From the IMG/VR virus record IMGVR_UViG_3300029286_000102, positions 1 to 41,575 of that record: 41,575 nucleotides of DNA; one strand, given 5' to 3'. Position 1 is the first letter of the stretch. Each line of letters begins with the position of its first letter. This document shows positions 8,019-17,940 of this stretch, piece by piece. The notes beneath the pieces were generated by a model, which was given only the letters and a program-made list of their open reading frames with translations, was not told the origin of the DNA and made no database searches. Made by a program: the position numbers and the translations under genes. Origin of the DNA: a virus.

Positions 8019-9635
8019 ATGTCAACACTATTCAAATATGTCCAAGCTCAAAATTTCGCTCTCGCTGGTGCTGGTGCAATAGCAGGAGCAAATACAATTA
8101 TTTTAAAATCTTTCAAAGCAATTGACGGAGTGACTGATTTGACAATGACCGACTTTGGAACTTTAGGATTTGCAACAATTGAACCAGGCAACGGAACTCA
8201 AGAAGAACAAATATCATTCACAGGTGTTACTCAAAATGCAAACGGGACTGCAACACTAACAGGAGTATCAACTGTGTTATTTGTAAATCCATATACTGCT
8301 ACAGCAGGACTTGCAAAAACACATCCTGGTTCAGCAACATTTATAATCACAAACACAGCAGGATTTTATGACCAATTCACAGCAAGAAATAATGACGAAA
8401 TAGTCCCTGGTGATTGGACATTCACAGGGCAAGTCACTTTTTCAATCGCTCCTATTTCCCCTATAACAAACCCACTTGCCACTGAAGCAATATTTGGTAT
8501 CGCAAAACTTTCAGTCGCCGCTGATAATGTTTTAGACCCAATTGTTGTTGGAACAAATGATGACAGAGTTCCTGTCGCTTATGCAGTTGATAGTGTCGGT
8601 TCTGACTCTTATGCTATTACTCCTAGTCCAGCAATTACTGCTTATGTTGCAGGTCAAAGAATTACATTTAAAGCAGGAACATCAAACACAGGACCAGCAA
8701 CAATTGCTGTTTCAGGTCTTGCCCCTATCGCTATTGTAAAAAATGTTAGTGACGCTTTAGTCACTGGTGATATTATTGCTAATCAAACTGTTGAACTTCG
8801 TTATGATGGCACAAATATGGTTATGGTAAATTATGCAGGTATTGCTTCAACTTCAGAAAAAGGAGTAAGTGAAAAAGGAACACCAGCTGAAATAAATGCA
8901 GGAACACAAACTGGTGGAACTGGTGCAGAATTATTTATAAATCCATTAGATTTACCTGCGAAACATCTTGTTGGAGCATTATCTTCAACAATGCCGAAAA
9001 CATATTTTAATATACAACTTCCATTTATACTTTGGACTGGTATTTCATCTGGAGCAACAGATACATCTTTTGATAACTGGATAAGAAGTGGAACTGATGT
9101 TGCAGTTACTCCAATGGGTTCATTCATATCAATGATAAATACTGGAGCAGACTCTATTTATATAGATGCTATGAATATTTCAGGAGCAAATCTAGGAATG
9201 GGATGGGATGTTCAAAGAGTTATAGTTATGGATTTTTGGGCTCAATTACCAGCTAGTGGAACTGGGGATATTTTGATGGGATTTGGAGGTGCAAATGCTG
9301 CTGCTTTCACAGAAGTATATACTGGTTCAACCTATAACAGAGCTTTGTTTGCAATGAAAGCTGATGGAGTTATTTATTCTGTTATAAGTAAAGCTGGAAC
9401 TGGTTCATCACAAACAGATATTTCTGCAGGAATAACCAATACAGTGTGGAATAATTTCCGAATTGAGCTTGATTGCACAAATAATGCTATGTTTTATATC
9501 AATGGAGTATTAAAAGCAACAATGTCTGGTGCTAATTTACCAACAGCAAATGCTGATATTTGGTTAGGATTTGGAAGAAGTAATACAGCTTTATTCAAAG
9601 CAAGTGCACCTAATTTGAGTATTGAATTAAATTAA
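8019..9635 (+). CDS. Tail fibre with C-terminal lectin-like domain
   Basis: The 538-residue product starts with an N-terminal anchor-like domain (YVQAQNFALAGAGAIAGA; EPGNGTQEEQISFTG) of a kind I associate with phage fibre proteins that attach to the tail. A central beta region follows, then a C-terminal segment with FRIELDCTNNAMFYINGVL, a LamG/concanavalin-like strand pattern suited to glycan binding. It probably recognises the host surface. The next gene, a beta-helix tailspike, starts two bases after the stop. Confidence 0.65.
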   Translation: MSTLFKYVQAQNFALAGAGAIAGANTIILKSFKAIDGVTDLTMTDFGTLGFATIEPGNGTQEEQISFTGVTQNANGTATLTGVSTVLFVNPYTATAGLAKTHPGSATFIITNTAGFYDQFTARNNDEIVPGDWTFTGQVTFSIAPISPITNPLATEAIFGIAKLSVAADNVLDPIVVGTNDDRVPVAYAVDSVGSDSYAITPSPAITAYVAGQRITFKAGTSNTGPATIAVSGLAPIAIVKNVSDALVTGDIIANQTVELRYDGTNMVMVNYAGIASTSEKGVSEKGTPAEINAGTQTGGTGAELFINPLDLPAKHLVGALSSTMPKTYFNIQLPFILWTGISSGATDTSFDNWIRSGTDVAVTPMGSFISMINTGADSIYIDAMNISGANLGMGWDVQRVIVMDFWAQLPASGTGDILMGFGGANAAAFTEVYTGSTYNRALFAMKADGVIYSVISKAGTGSSQTDISAGITNTVWNNFRIELDCTNNAMFYINGVLKATMSGANLPTANADIWLGFGRSNTALFKASAPNLSIELN

Positions 9636-9637
9636 TT

Positions 9638-10681
9638 ATGACAACATTACTAGAACAACAAGTTATTGAAATCCTTACAATCTACTTGGGGCGTGCTCCA
9701 ACGACTGAGGAAATTCGGCTTGGAACTCTAGCTCCTAATCCTTTAGCTTTTTTGCACAACACAGCAAATGTGGCTGAAAACACACTTTCAATATCACCTA
9801 CAAGTTTAGATACAATTCAAAGTGCAATTGATAAAATAAATACTAATGGCGGTGGTATTGTTTATTTGAACCCAGGGACATATACACCAGGGGGAGATAT
9901 TACAATTCCTTCAAATGTGTATTTAATCGGTCTTGTAAAAAATCTTTGTATTATTGATTTTGGTAATGGCTCATACAGTATAATTTCAGATGGAACTCAG
10001 GATGTCACTTTGCAAGAATTAACAATACAAAATTCATCTGATAGCGGGGTAAAATTAAGCAACAACACTGGATTAATTCTTATAGATAATATTGATGTGC
10101 TTGATTGTGCTATCGGAATACAAGCGACAAGTTGTGGACTTGGAATTAATATAATCGGGGGTGGTTGTGTAGTCACTGGGTGTGGAATTGGATTGAAATT
10201 TGATACTGTTCAAGGTTTTACAATAGACAATTCTTCATTTGGTCTTAATACCACTTATGGAATGCAATTAATTGATACTGACTTTGGAATTATAAGGTCA
10301 ACACTATGTCAGGGAAATGGAAATGACGGAATTATTGGTGACAATGTTGACGCTGTTGTTTTTGAAGCATTGATTTTAATTCAAAATGGTGACTCTGGTA
10401 TTAATTTAACTGGTGGTTCACTAGCTAATAGAATTATTGGTTGCCGAATTTCAGATAACAATGACGGAGTAGTTATTTCAAACACTGCTGGAAATATAAA
10501 TAATCTTATAAATGCAAATAGTATATCTTCAAACATTGCATACGGAGTAGTTATATCAGGAGCAAACGCAACAAACAATCTTATTTCATCAAATACAATT
10601 TTGGCAAACGGGACAGGTGCAGTTGATGACAATGGAACAACAACACTTATTAGGTCTAACATCGGCGTTGCCGACAATTAA
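9638..10681 (+). CDS. Beta-helix tailspike-like protein
   Basis: The 347-residue product has a short N-terminal adaptor with LGRAPTTEEIRLG (a helical repeat seen in phage fibre proteins). TIQSAIDKINTNGGGIVYLNPGTY-like entry to a right-handed parallel beta-helix follows, and then many PbH1-like turns ending in Asn/Gly/Ile ladders. Such proteins often degrade or bind capsule polysaccharide. No catalytic acid pair can be assigned from sequence alone, so depolymerase activity is only possible. Confidence 0.65.
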   Translation: MTTLLEQQVIEILTIYLGRAPTTEEIRLGTLAPNPLAFLHNTANVAENTLSISPTSLDTIQSAIDKINTNGGGIVYLNPGTYTPGGDITIPSNVYLIGLVKNLCIIDFGNGSYSIISDGTQDVTLQELTIQNSSDSGVKLSNNTGLILIDNIDVLDCAIGIQATSCGLGINIIGGGCVVTGCGIGLKFDTVQGFTIDNSSFGLNTTYGMQLIDTDFGIIRSTLCQGNGNDGIIGDNVDAVVFEALILIQNGDSGINLTGGSLANRIIGCRISDNNDGVVISNTAGNINNLINANSISSNIAYGVVISGANATNNLISSNTILANGTGAVDDNGTTTLIRSNIGVADN

Positions 10682-10685
10682 ATTT

Positions 10686-12491
10686 ATGGTTGATATAATA
10701 AATTACAACTCAAACACAGGGAAAAAGCTCAATGCAGGTGAGAGTTTTTTGGATAAAGCAACAGGTCAAACAATGACACAAGGAAACGTTTTTAGTCCAG
10801 CAATCATAACTTCAAAAGCCGCTACAAATGATTTGAATAATATAAAAACAAATGTGACTGAAATTGCTAGTGGTATAACTAATCAAGCAACAAAAAATGC
10901 ACAAACAAAACTTGCTTCTGAACAAAAAGCAATTGCTGACGCAAAAGAAAAAACACTTACTGAACAAAAAGATAAAGAACTTTCAATAAAAGAACAAGCC
11001 CTAACTGCTGGTGAAGACGGAACTACTGAACCAGTCCCAACACAAACAGATGATGAAAAAAGATTAGCACAAGCAGAAGAAAATTATTTTGCAGAAGCTG
11101 AAAATGTAAGGAATACAATTTTAAATATACAAAACGGAACTGTGCCTTTATCTGCTGGTGAACAAGCACAAATTGCAGGACTAGAACAGCAATATAATGC
11201 TTTAATTGATGAACAAAAATTAATTAATAAAGGAGCAACAGGAACTGCGAACATTCGTGGTTATCAAACAGGTTCTGCTCAATATGACCCAACATTCCAA
11301 GTTAAAACAATCGGAGCAATAGTTACTGCTGGTTTTAACAAAGTTGCAGATTTGAATACAAAAATGGCGAGTGCTGTGGCTGAACTTACACAAGGATTTA
11401 AAGATAATAAAATTTCCGCAATCAAAGACGCTTGGACTGTTTACTCTGAAGCAGCGAATGAGAGAAAAGACACACTTGAAAAAACAGTTGAACGAACAAA
11501 TAAATTAATTGATGACGCTAGAAAAGAAAAACTTGCTCTTGAAAAAGAAGAACGAGATTACAATATAAAAGTAGAAGAAAATATTGATAGTATCGCAAGT
11601 GAAGCTTCACAAAATGGTGCTCCCCTTGATGTAATTGCAAAGATTGGTTCTGCTCGTTCAGTAAATGAAGCAATACAACTTGCTGGTGAATACTCACGTG
11701 ACCCATTAGAAGATGCCTACAAAAAAGCACAAATTAGTAAAATCTATCAAGATATTGCAGATGCACAAGCAACAAACTCTGCTATTGGTGACCCTAATGA
11801 AATTATTGCTTATGCTCAACAATACGCTTCAACTGGAACAATTCCAACAGGAATGCCAAAAGGAACATTTGGGGTTATTTCATCAGTTGCAAAAGAACTT
11901 CCAAAACAAGAAGGTGAAGTGCTTGACGCTAAAACAGGAGTTAAATCATCTTCCGTTCCTGCAACAGTTCAAGATGACTTTGCTACATTGTATAATATAA
12001 AGAAATCACTTGAAAAATTAAAGAAACTTGATGAAGAACGTATAGGTGGTGTTGTTTCAGGAACATTAGGAAAAGTATTTGGTTCAGATGACCAAGCAAA
12101 TTACCTAACAGTTCGTAAAGGAATTGTTGATGACATTCAACGTATGCAATCAGGAGCGGCTTTGACTGAAGAAGAACAAGAATTTTATAAAGATTATCTT
12201 CCTGGTAGGTATTCAGAAAGTTTCGGATTTGGTCAGGACTCAAAAAAGAAAATTGAAAACTTTGAAAGTTTAGTAAATGATAAACTTGCAAATAAAGCAA
12301 AGAACTACGGATTGCCTATTTATGGTTTCTCAAAGGTTCAAACCCCAGCAGGTGAAAAGACAGTCGGGGAAACAATTGTAGCACCAAACGGAACTTCAGG
12401 TCGTGTGAACGCTGATGGGAGTATTACTTTATTAACCACAGGTGAGTCATCATCAATTGACTCAACTGGAACAGCAATAACAACGGAATAA
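10686..12491 (+). CDS. Internal virion / ejection-type protein
   Basis: The frame is open upstream inside the tailspike gene, but ATG 10686 after an AATTT leader is the better start, giving 601 residues. The protein is Ala/Gln/Glu/Lys-rich with long coiled coils (about residues 75-330) and a C-terminal beta tail. It resembles the large internal virion or ejection proteins that podoviruses carry after tail genes. It would travel into the host or form a channel during DNA entry. No lytic transglycosylase motif is seen. Confidence 0.5.
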   Translation: MVDIINYNSNTGKKLNAGESFLDKATGQTMTQGNVFSPAIITSKAATNDLNNIKTNVTEIASGITNQATKNAQTKLASEQKAIADAKEKTLTEQKDKELSIKEQALTAGEDGTTEPVPTQTDDEKRLAQAEENYFAEAENVRNTILNIQNGTVPLSAGEQAQIAGLEQQYNALIDEQKLINKGATGTANIRGYQTGSAQYDPTFQVKTIGAIVTAGFNKVADLNTKMASAVAELTQGFKDNKISAIKDAWTVYSEAANERKDTLEKTVERTNKLIDDARKEKLALEKEERDYNIKVEENIDSIASEASQNGAPLDVIAKIGSARSVNEAIQLAGEYSRDPLEDAYKKAQISKIYQDIADAQATNSAIGDPNEIIAYAQQYASTGTIPTGMPKGTFGVISSVAKELPKQEGEVLDAKTGVKSSSVPATVQDDFATLYNIKKSLEKLKKLDEERIGGVVSGTLGKVFGSDDQANYLTVRKGIVDDIQRMQSGAALTEEEQEFYKDYLPGRYSESFGFGQDSKKKIENFESLVNDKLANKAKNYGLPIYGFSKVQTPAGEKTVGETIVAPNGTSGRVNADGSITLLTTGESSSIDSTGTAITTE

Positions 12492-12495
12492 AATT

Positions 12496-13986
12496 ATGGC
12501 AACATATTCATTTGATAAATTTATGAAATTAGGAGGAGCAACCACACCAGACCAAATAAAATCTGTTGGGGTCAACACTACACCACCACCAAAGACGGAA
12601 AGTTTTGGTGCTGATACTTTTAGTGATTTCAAACAAATTGGTTCTGATATTATTAGTGGTTCACAAAAAAGAGCAGATAAAATTCAAGCAATTAAAGGGA
12701 AAATGCAATCAGGTGAAAAAGGTGATATTCCAGCAATTTTAGAAACATCAGGACAATTAGCAGGTGCAGGAGCTGACGCTATAAGTGCAGTTATTAAAGG
12801 TGCATTTAAAATGGTTTTACCCCCACGAGCAGAAGCAAAGACAAAAGAAATTATACAAAAATTCGGAACTAAAGTTGTAGAAACGCCAGCGGTTCAAAGT
12901 ATCGTTAAATGGTATGCTGATTTGCCTGACAGTAAAAAAGATGCAGTTGACGCTTCATTGGGAGCAGTTGACCTTGCAACACAATTTATAGGATTGGGAG
13001 CGGCTAAAAAAGGATTGAATGTTGTAAAAGAAGGAGCTGAAGGAGCATTAGAAACTGGCGGAAAGATTTTAAAAAAAGGTAGTCAATTAGCTGATGACGC
13101 TACAAAATCAACACAACTTGTCATTAAAGATATTATTCCTGGTGCTGATAGGATTGTGAATACAACAGTGAGTAAAGCATTAAATTTAACTCCTGGTGAC
13201 ATTTCAAACATTTCAAAATCAACAGGAAATGAAGTCGGACAATTTATTGCTAAACACAATCTTATTGGTAAGAATTTAGAAGAAACAACAAAACTTGTAG
13301 ATGATTTTTATAAAACAAACTATAATACTGTAAGGGAAGAAATCGCAAAAGTGCCTACCTTATATCACGCAGGAAGTGTCCCAAGATATACTGACGCATT
13401 GAACGCAATTAAAAAAGCAGTCAATGATGTTCCTGGTATGGAAGAAGTAAGTCTTGAAGTTGATAATATACTTTCAAGAGTAAATAAAAATGCGAAAGAT
13501 ATAACCCTCAATGATGTTCAAAGAGTAAAGGAACTTATGGATGACCACTTCTCATTATATAAAGTGACTGGTGATGTAAAAGAAAATGTCGCCAAAGAAG
13601 GACTCGCAAATATGCGAAAAGATTTAAAAGAATTTATTGAACAAGAAGTTAAAAAATCAACAGGAGCAGACATCAAAGATTTGAACAATAAAACAATGAC
13701 ATCAAGGAGTATTAAAGACGCTATTAAAACACGAGCACCAAAAGGTATAACAGCTTCAAATATTTCAATAGGTGATTTTGGAACGTTTGGTGTTGGTTCA
13801 ATGTTCGGTGGTCCTTTAGTAGGAGCAGCTGCTTTGGTAGCAAAAAAGATAATTGAAAGTCCTTCTGCAATGCTTAGATTTGCAAAATGGATTGACTCAA
13901 TTTCAGACGCTAGAAAATTGAAAGTTATTGAAACACTGCAAAAAGGTGAAGTGCCAAAAGAGATAGAAAAGTTTATTGAACCTTAA
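12496..13986 (+). CDS. Second internal virion / ejection-type protein
   Basis: The 496-residue product is largely helical, with amphipathic Ala-rich stretches (about 65-190) and hydrophobic Gly/Ala segments (SMFGGPLVGAAALVAKKI, about residue 440) that could insert in a membrane. It starts four bases after the previous gene, and the pair looks co-translated. Membrane-interacting helical proteins at this position in short-tailed phages are usually ejection proteins. The function is inferred from context only. Confidence 0.5.
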   Translation: MATYSFDKFMKLGGATTPDQIKSVGVNTTPPPKTESFGADTFSDFKQIGSDIISGSQKRADKIQAIKGKMQSGEKGDIPAILETSGQLAGAGADAISAVIKGAFKMVLPPRAEAKTKEIIQKFGTKVVETPAVQSIVKWYADLPDSKKDAVDASLGAVDLATQFIGLGAAKKGLNVVKEGAEGALETGGKILKKGSQLADDATKSTQLVIKDIIPGADRIVNTTVSKALNLTPGDISNISKSTGNEVGQFIAKHNLIGKNLEETTKLVDDFYKTNYNTVREEIAKVPTLYHAGSVPRYTDALNAIKKAVNDVPGMEEVSLEVDNILSRVNKNAKDITLNDVQRVKELMDDHFSLYKVTGDVKENVAKEGLANMRKDLKEFIEQEVKKSTGADIKDLNNKTMTSRSIKDAIKTRAPKGITASNISIGDFGTFGVGSMFGGPLVGAAALVAKKIIESPSAMLRFAKWIDSISDARKLKVIETLQKGEVPKEIEKFIEP

Positions 13987-14087
13987 TCTTCCCGTTTTTC
14001 TGCTAGATAATCTAGTCCACCAATCCATTCAAAGAAGGCGTAAACTAGACCGATTAAGGAAATTGCAAGCCATTTAAGAAATTTCAT
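13983..14087 (-). CDS. Candidate minus-strand membrane micropeptide
   Basis: In the 132-base gap between two + strand genes, the minus strand encodes 34 residues starting MKFLKWLAISLIGLVYAFF: a basic start, one hydrophobic span and a charged end (AEKRED). Its stop overlaps the end of the gene at 12496 by four bases. The profile looks like a real small membrane protein, perhaps lysis- or exclusion-related. No Shine-Dalgarno is needed in this genome, and a TATACT box lies upstream. It could still be chance. Confidence 0.4.
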   Translation of the reverse strand: MKFLKWLAISLIGLVYAFFEWIGGLDYLAEKRED

Positions 14088-14118
14088 AACAATATTAGTA
14101 TAACAAGAATAAATCAAA

Positions 14119-15048
14119 ATGTCAAGTAAATATGAAAAACTAAAAAAAGTGTTTGCAAATGACCCTGAAATGCTGTCTGTTTTAGAGAGTAAAGAAGCTA
14201 GGCAAAAATTGACTACACTTGCTGACAAAATCAATAAAGACAACGCTATTGAAATAGCAATGCTATTGAAAAAGGGCGATGAAGGGAAGCCAGGAAAAGA
14301 CGGAATAACACCCAAAAAAGGTGAAGATTATTTTACTGATGATGAAGTGGAACAAATTGCTAAATACATAAAGCATAAACTTAAAGAAGAAGTCACACCA
14401 ATTAAGGATGTTGATTATCGTGACGGAAAAGACGCTGATGAACAAAAAATAATAAGAGAAGTAAGTAAAATAATCCCAACAGTTGGTGAAATTTTAGCAC
14501 AAATAAAAATCCCTGAAATCCCTCAATTTAATGAACAAATGATGATTGATAGGTTTTTAGAAAAAATACCAAAACCAATCGTTCCTACAATTGAGGAAAT
14601 TGTAAAAGAAATAAAAGAAAAAAGATTAATTGAACTCCGAGATATTAAAGGTGCAAGATTAGACGGACGAATAAACAATAATGACCAACGATGGCACGGG
14701 GGTGGACTTTCAAATATAACAGGATTGATTTCAGCAGGCACAAATATTTCAATCACAGGTTCAGGAACTTCTTCTGACCCCTATGTAATAAACGCTGATG
14801 GTGGGGCTTCAGGTATTACCTCAATTAACGCTGATGGAACAGCGGCTCAAATTTTAGCAGTTGGAACTGCTGGAACTGATTTTGCAATTGTAGATAACGG
14901 AACTGGCACACATACATTTAATCTTCCAACTGCTTCTGCTTTAAATAGAGGTGCATTGTCTTCAGCTGATTGGACAATTTCAATAATAAACAAGATACAA
15001 TTACACCAGCAGCTTTATCAAAAACAGATGACACAAATGTCACTTTGA
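14119..15048 (+). CDS. Tail fibre, N-terminal part (frameshifted)
   Basis: The frame encodes 309 residues. The first 70 are helical, then a short collagen-like patch (GDEGKPGKDGITP), helical coiled segments, and beta repeats from about residue 200. The fibre text reads ALSSADWT near residue 285, and then the frame turns to a random tail (ISIINKIQ...). In phage fibres this motif normally continues as FNNKQDT, which is found in another frame from 14976. So this is the N-terminal portion of one long fibre broken by a one-base frame change near 14975. Confidence 0.7.
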   Translation: MSSKYEKLKKVFANDPEMLSVLESKEARQKLTTLADKINKDNAIEIAMLLKKGDEGKPGKDGITPKKGEDYFTDDEVEQIAKYIKHKLKEEVTPIKDVDYRDGKDADEQKIIREVSKIIPTVGEILAQIKIPEIPQFNEQMMIDRFLEKIPKPIVPTIEEIVKEIKEKRLIELRDIKGARLDGRINNNDQRWHGGGLSNITGLISAGTNISITGSGTSSDPYVINADGGASGITSINADGTAAQILAVGTAGTDFAIVDNGTGTHTFNLPTASALNRGALSSADWTISIINKIQLHQQLYQKQMTQMSL

Positions 15049-17669
15049 CTTTGGGTGGTTCGCCTACAACAGCACTTTTAGCGGCTACTTCTTTGACATT
15101 AGGTTGGTCTGGTCAATTATCACTCGCAAGGGGTGGCACAGGGGCAAATTTGAGTGACCCAGGGGCTAATACAATACTTGCTTGGGATGATACTGACAAT
15201 TCAGTTGGATTTTGGACTTTAGGGTCTGGTCTTTCTTATGACCATTCAACACACACATTAAGCGCTTCAGGCACACCAATTTCTTTTGGAACTGTTGGAC
15301 AAATACCATATACAAACGCTCTAGGAACTGATTTTGATTATTCAGCAGGTATGTCTTATGACGGAACAAATCTTTTGTTGACTGGAAGTTTAGGATTAAC
15401 TGGAAGTAGAGTATTAAAAGGTTGGTTCACTGATTTAGAAATTACAAATATGCCGACAGTCGGTGGAATTTCTTTATCTTCAATCTTTTCCCCAATCGCA
15501 GGTTCAGCAAGTATTGTGACTGTTGGAACAATAACATCAGGAGTATGGAACGGAACGGATGTCGCTTTGAGTGCTGGCGGAACTGGTGCGTCATTGTCTG
15601 ACCCTAATGCTAATAGTTTGTGGGGTTGGGATGACACAGACGGAAGTATCGGCTTTTGGACAATCGGAACAGGCTTATCTTATGACCACGCTACACATAC
15701 CCTTTCAGCAACTGGCGGTGTCCCTACAACAATTACAGTTGCAAATGAAGCAACTGACACTTCTTGTTTTATTTCATTCTTCACAGCGGCTACTGGTGAC
15801 CTTGGTCCGAAAACAAATGCAACATTAACTTACAATTCAAATACAGGATTAATGGGCACACAAAGTTTAGCAATCACTGGGACTGCTGGTGCTGGTTATA
15901 TGACATTGATTGCCCAATCAGCAAATCCAACTTCCCCAGCGGCTGGAACTTTATTATTACACGCTTTCACAACTCAAGGATTTACTCGTTTAGAACAAGA
16001 CAATGAGTCACCAACAAATCTTATTTTAGGTAGAGATAATGTAATCATTGCTCGTAATACTTCTGGTGGAACTATAAATAAAGGAATGCCAGTTTATGTA
16101 ACTGGTTCAACAGGAAATGCCCCAAACATTGCAAAAGCAAGAGCTAATTCAATAACTACAATGCCAGCAGTCGGAGTTGTAATGGATGATATGCTAAACA
16201 CAGCATTTGGACAAGTTATGGTATTAGGTAATTTATCAAGGTTTGACACTTCTGCTTTTTCTACTGGTGACCAAGTATATGTTGACCCAAACACAGCAGG
16301 AGTCTTAACAAATGTAAGACCTTCAGGAACTACAAATATTGTTCAATTAATTGGTAGAGTTTTAGTTAGTGGAATTGGTAATGGTTCTTTACAAGTAGCT
16401 ACTGCACCATTTTTGGGAAATTCAGAAACAGGAACAAACGCAACAACTTGGATAGGAACAAATATTATTTTAGGTGGTTCACTTGGAGCAACAGGCACAC
16501 GAGTATTAAAAGGCTGGTTCACAGACCTTGAAGTAACAAATGCAATCGCTGGTTCAATTACAGGAAATGCAGGAACTGCGTCAGCTGTAGCAGTCGGTGG
16601 AATTACAGGGTTGGGAACAGGTGTTGCAACTGCTTTGGCTGTCAATGTTGGTTCAGCAGGTGCTTTTATCGTAAATGGTGGAGCATTAGGAACACCAGCG
16701 TCAGGAACAGTCACAAATCTTACAGGAACAGCGTCTATAAATATAAATGGAACAGTGGGAGCAACAACCCCAACAACAGGAGTATTTACTATTGCAACAT
16801 TAAATACAGGTCTTATGCCTGACGCTAATGACGGAGCATACCTCGGACAAGCTGGAACTGCTTTCTCTGATTTATTCTTAGCTTCAGGTGGTTTAATAAA
16901 TTGGGACTCTGGCAATGCAACAATTACACATTCAGCTTCATTGCTTACTTCAAATGTTGATATAGCAGTTCCTGATGAAGCATACGGAGCTGGTTGGAAT
17001 GGTTCACTTGAAGTTCCAACAAAGAATGCTGTCTATGATAAAGTTCAAACCCTTGGTGGTCCTCAAACAATAATGAGCACTATATTTGAAACTGCTGCGA
17101 GATTTAATACAAATGCTTCAGGTGGAACAAATACGTTTGGAGCAGACGGAGTTCGTATGACAACAACAAATACTGCTAATAGACGAGCAGGATTAAATGT
17201 ATCAATGTTTTCTGGAGCTACAAGTGGAAATGTATTTGCAGGTAGTCCTTGTTTCTCTGCTTGTTTCCATATTCAATCGCCTGGGACTGCTGGATTTATG
17301 ATGGTTGGTCCTGGGTTAGTTACAACAGCGGCTACTGCTTTACATTTTGGATTTAAGATTGAATTTACTGCTGGACCTACTGCAACCCTTTATGGCTCTC
17401 AAGCAGATGGAACTACTGAAAGTAAAACCGCAGCTCTTACTACTTTAACAAACGAGGATATTGTGGAAGTTTTTGCACAGAAAAATAGCACAACAAGTGT
17501 AGATTATTATTGGCGTAAAAATGGTGGCGCTTGGTCAGCCGCTACAAATTTAGCAACGAATATGCCTGTTAACGCAAATCAATGTTTCTTAAACTGGGTA
17601 GTTACAAATGCAGCGACAGCGACAACAAATACTGTTGACGCTAACAGTTACTCTTATCAATCAAAATAA
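14970..17669 (+). CDS. Tail fibre, C-terminal part (frameshifted)
   Basis: The frame from TTG 14970 encodes 899 residues that continue the fibre of 14119 after a shift; TTG is not a credible independent start. It has two copies of a module with ARGGTGANLSD and GLSYDHSTHTL (about residues 50-100 and 195-250), two copies of a TGSRVLKGWFTDLE-like element, a domain with GMPVYVTG and GQVMVLG in the middle, and a distinct C-terminal beta domain. Joined to its upstream part it would give a fibre of about 1,180 residues. It likely binds the host. Confidence 0.7.
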   Translation: MDNFNNKQDTITPAALSKTDDTNVTLTLGGSPTTALLAATSLTLGWSGQLSLARGGTGANLSDPGANTILAWDDTDNSVGFWTLGSGLSYDHSTHTLSASGTPISFGTVGQIPYTNALGTDFDYSAGMSYDGTNLLLTGSLGLTGSRVLKGWFTDLEITNMPTVGGISLSSIFSPIAGSASIVTVGTITSGVWNGTDVALSAGGTGASLSDPNANSLWGWDDTDGSIGFWTIGTGLSYDHATHTLSATGGVPTTITVANEATDTSCFISFFTAATGDLGPKTNATLTYNSNTGLMGTQSLAITGTAGAGYMTLIAQSANPTSPAAGTLLLHAFTTQGFTRLEQDNESPTNLILGRDNVIIARNTSGGTINKGMPVYVTGSTGNAPNIAKARANSITTMPAVGVVMDDMLNTAFGQVMVLGNLSRFDTSAFSTGDQVYVDPNTAGVLTNVRPSGTTNIVQLIGRVLVSGIGNGSLQVATAPFLGNSETGTNATTWIGTNIILGGSLGATGTRVLKGWFTDLEVTNAIAGSITGNAGTASAVAVGGITGLGTGVATALAVNVGSAGAFIVNGGALGTPASGTVTNLTGTASININGTVGATTPTTGVFTIATLNTGLMPDANDGAYLGQAGTAFSDLFLASGGLINWDSGNATITHSASLLTSNVDIAVPDEAYGAGWNGSLEVPTKNAVYDKVQTLGGPQTIMSTIFETAARFNTNASGGTNTFGADGVRMTTTNTANRRAGLNVSMFSGATSGNVFAGSPCFSACFHIQSPGTAGFMMVGPGLVTTAATALHFGFKIEFTAGPTATLYGSQADGTTESKTAALTTLTNEDIVEVFAQKNSTTSVDYYWRKNGGAWSAATNLATNMPVNANQCFLNWVVTNAATATTNTVDANSYSYQSK

Positions 17670-17670
17670 T

Positions 17671-17940
17671 ATGAATGAAGCAAAAGAAAAAAATGTAATA
17701 CGACAAGTTCTAACCACTGAAGTAAAGTGGGTTCTTGGAGTGATTATGTTCGTCTTTGGTATTGCTGGTCCTTATTATGGAATGCGACAAGACATAGCCC
17801 TCATACAAAAAGACATTGAAATAATTAATGTAAATCATCAAGCACATATTCAAGACATTTTGCAACAACAAAAAGAGCAGTCGGCTCAAATAATTGATTT
17901 GCAAAAACAACTTATTATTTTAGTCTCTAAATACGAATGA
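17671..17940 (+). CDS. Small membrane protein with coiled coil (holin/spanin-like)
   Basis: ATG 17671 starts one base after the fibre stop and gives 89 residues. A short polar head precedes one transmembrane span (VLGVIMFVFGIAGPYYG, about residues 21-37), followed by a Gln-rich coiled coil to the end. This one-span plus coiled-coil layout directly before an endolysin fits an inner-membrane spanin or holin-like partner. The stop overlaps the lysin start by four bases. Confidence 0.55.
   Translation: MNEAKEKNVIRQVLTTEVKWVLGVIMFVFGIAGPYYGMRQDIALIQKDIEIINVNHQAHIQDILQQQKEQSAQIIDLQKQLIILVSKYE

Noticed and set aside
14960-15000. Programmed frameshift in the fibre
   Set aside because: No slippery heptamer or following pseudoknot is visible; a deletion is simpler.
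16343-16915. A 190-residue open frame on the minus strand
   Set aside because: It is antisense to the repetitive fibre gene, is Pro/Val/Ala-rich, and has no leader or neighbour to support it.
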